The notes under the pieces were generated by a model. The model made no database searches, had not been told where the DNA came from, and saw only the letters and a program-made list of their open reading frames with translations. Shown one piece after another: positions 5,117-5,774 of a stretch of DNA of 5,774 nt. How positions within the stretch are numbered: position 1 is the stretch's first letter; each line of letters starts with the position of its first letter. Made by a program: the position numbers and the translations under genes. The DNA comes from Candidatus Symbiothrix sp. (GTDB lineage: Bacteria; Bacteroidota; Bacteroidia; Bacteroidales; Azobacteroidaceae): NCBI GenBank assembly GCA_031270925.1, contig JAISWY010000211.1:1-5774 (forward strand), in the 5' to 3' direction.

Positions 5117-5774
5117 ATGAAAGCTATTTGTTTTTCGCTTGCACTTATTGTAACCGTTTTCGCGGGTTATGCCCAGTCGGATTCTTTGTCCGTTCAGGAA
5201 CGTATTGCCAATAAAGCGCCTTCCAAATCGACGCTGATAGTCGATACCCGTAACTTTTTGATTGACGATTTTTTAGACGGGAATAAACAGAGCGTTGCCG
5301 AAATCATGCAATATCAATCGCAAGAAATTGATGATGAACATCATCAATCCTTACGTCTATACGAACGTTTGCTGCTGGAATATTGGTTGGGAAACTATTC
5401 CAATATTATTCTAACGATGGAAATCATGTCCCGTGCGAAATCAGAAGAAGAGCCGGCATTCACAAGATTTTATATTCCGCAAGATATGTTAGGATATGTT
5501 TTGCAATCGGAAATCAAAAAGCGATATTACGAAGCTATTATTCAAGATTATGAATCGCTGCACTTTACGCCGGATATCAATGAATTTTTATACTTGTTGC
5601 TGAATAATTTATTAAGGAATCAATCACAAGACGAATTGAATCTGTCGGCTGACAAATTTATAAAAAATTACCCTTCTTCGCTGCTTGTCGAGCCTGTAAA
5701 GCAATATATTTCATATAAAATACGGCCGGGAAAATCAGGTTTTGAGATGGGCGTCGCTTTCGGATATGCTTTTT
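5117..5774 (+). CDS. Secreted/outer-membrane protein of unknown function, 3' end missing
   Basis: The frame is open from ATG 5117 to the window end (219 complete residues) and I do not recognise the family. Residues 1-19 are a clear Sec signal peptide: Lys2, a hydrophobic core, and a likely signal peptidase I site at GYA|QS after Ala19. There is no lipobox Cys at the cleavage site (the only Cys is residue 5), so it is not a lipoprotein. Residues about 50-200 look mainly alpha-helical, and FIKNYPSSLLVEPVKQYI (181-198) resembles the F..YP.S pattern of TPR-like repeats in envelope proteins. The last visible residues, GFEMGVAFGYAF (208-219), have the Gly/aromatic alternation of a first outer-membrane beta-strand. 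A helical periplasmic domain followed by a small beta-barrel is therefore plausible, but the barrel is inference from about 12 residues. It has its own promoter overlapping the end of meaB, so it need not be functionally related to meaB. Confidence 0.85.
   Translation, partial: MKAICFSLALIVTVFAGYAQSDSLSVQERIANKAPSKSTLIVDTRNFLIDDFLDGNKQSVAEIMQYQSQEIDDEHHQSLRLYERLLLEYWLGNYSNIILTMEIMSRAKSEEEPAFTRFYIPQDMLGYVLQSEIKKRYYEAIIQDYESLHFTPDINEFLYLLLNNLLRNQSQDELNLSADKFIKNYPSSLLVEPVKQYISYKIRPGKSGFEMGVAFGYAF

Overview
The window looks like chromosomal DNA of a Bacteroidota species, most likely order Bacteroidales. Three things point that way. Two sharp matches (and one weaker one) to the Bacteroidota primary-sigma promoter (-7 box TAnnTTTG) sit just upstream of genes. 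Start sites lack clear Shine-Dalgarno sequences. The protein families (TonB-dependent receptor, WYL regulator with a 'LNRYxWLxDTIY' N-terminus, MeaB with the extended Bacteroidales-type N-terminus) are typical of the group. The genus cannot be fixed from this sequence. All genes I can support are on the + strand.

Layout: (1) 3-749 is the C-terminal barrel part of a TonB-dependent outer-membrane receptor cut by the window start, followed by a 14-bp-stem intrinsic terminator (781-832). (2) 833-1079 is non-coding. It holds a 9-bp inverted repeat, a 50-bp GC-rich island between AT-rich flanks, a perfect 6-3-6 palindrome (1016-1030) and a probable promoter (-7 box at 1040-1047). (3) 1080-3803 is a compact three-gene operon: a WYL-domain transcription regulator, an ABC-transporter ATPase starting 2 nt after it, and an ABC-2 type membrane permease overlapping the ATPase by 20 nt. 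(4) 3804-3960 is a short intergenic stretch with two nested inverted repeats. (5) A consensus promoter (3938-3968) drives meaB (3996-5087), the G-protein chaperone of methylmalonyl-CoA mutase. (6) A second consensus promoter lies across the end of meaB and drives a secreted or outer-membrane protein of unknown function (5117 to the window end, incomplete).

The middle operon reads as a self-contained unit: a probable ligand-sensing regulator whose likely operator lies at the -33 region of its own promoter, co-expressed with a one-ATPase, one-permease exporter. The exported substrate is unknown. The receptor, meaB and the secreted protein appear to be independent transcription units with no evident functional link to the operon. 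I see no mobile element, CRISPR array, tRNA or rRNA. Most of the window is ordinary core-type sequence; the least explained parts are the 833-1039 intergenic region and the unrecognised 3' gene.
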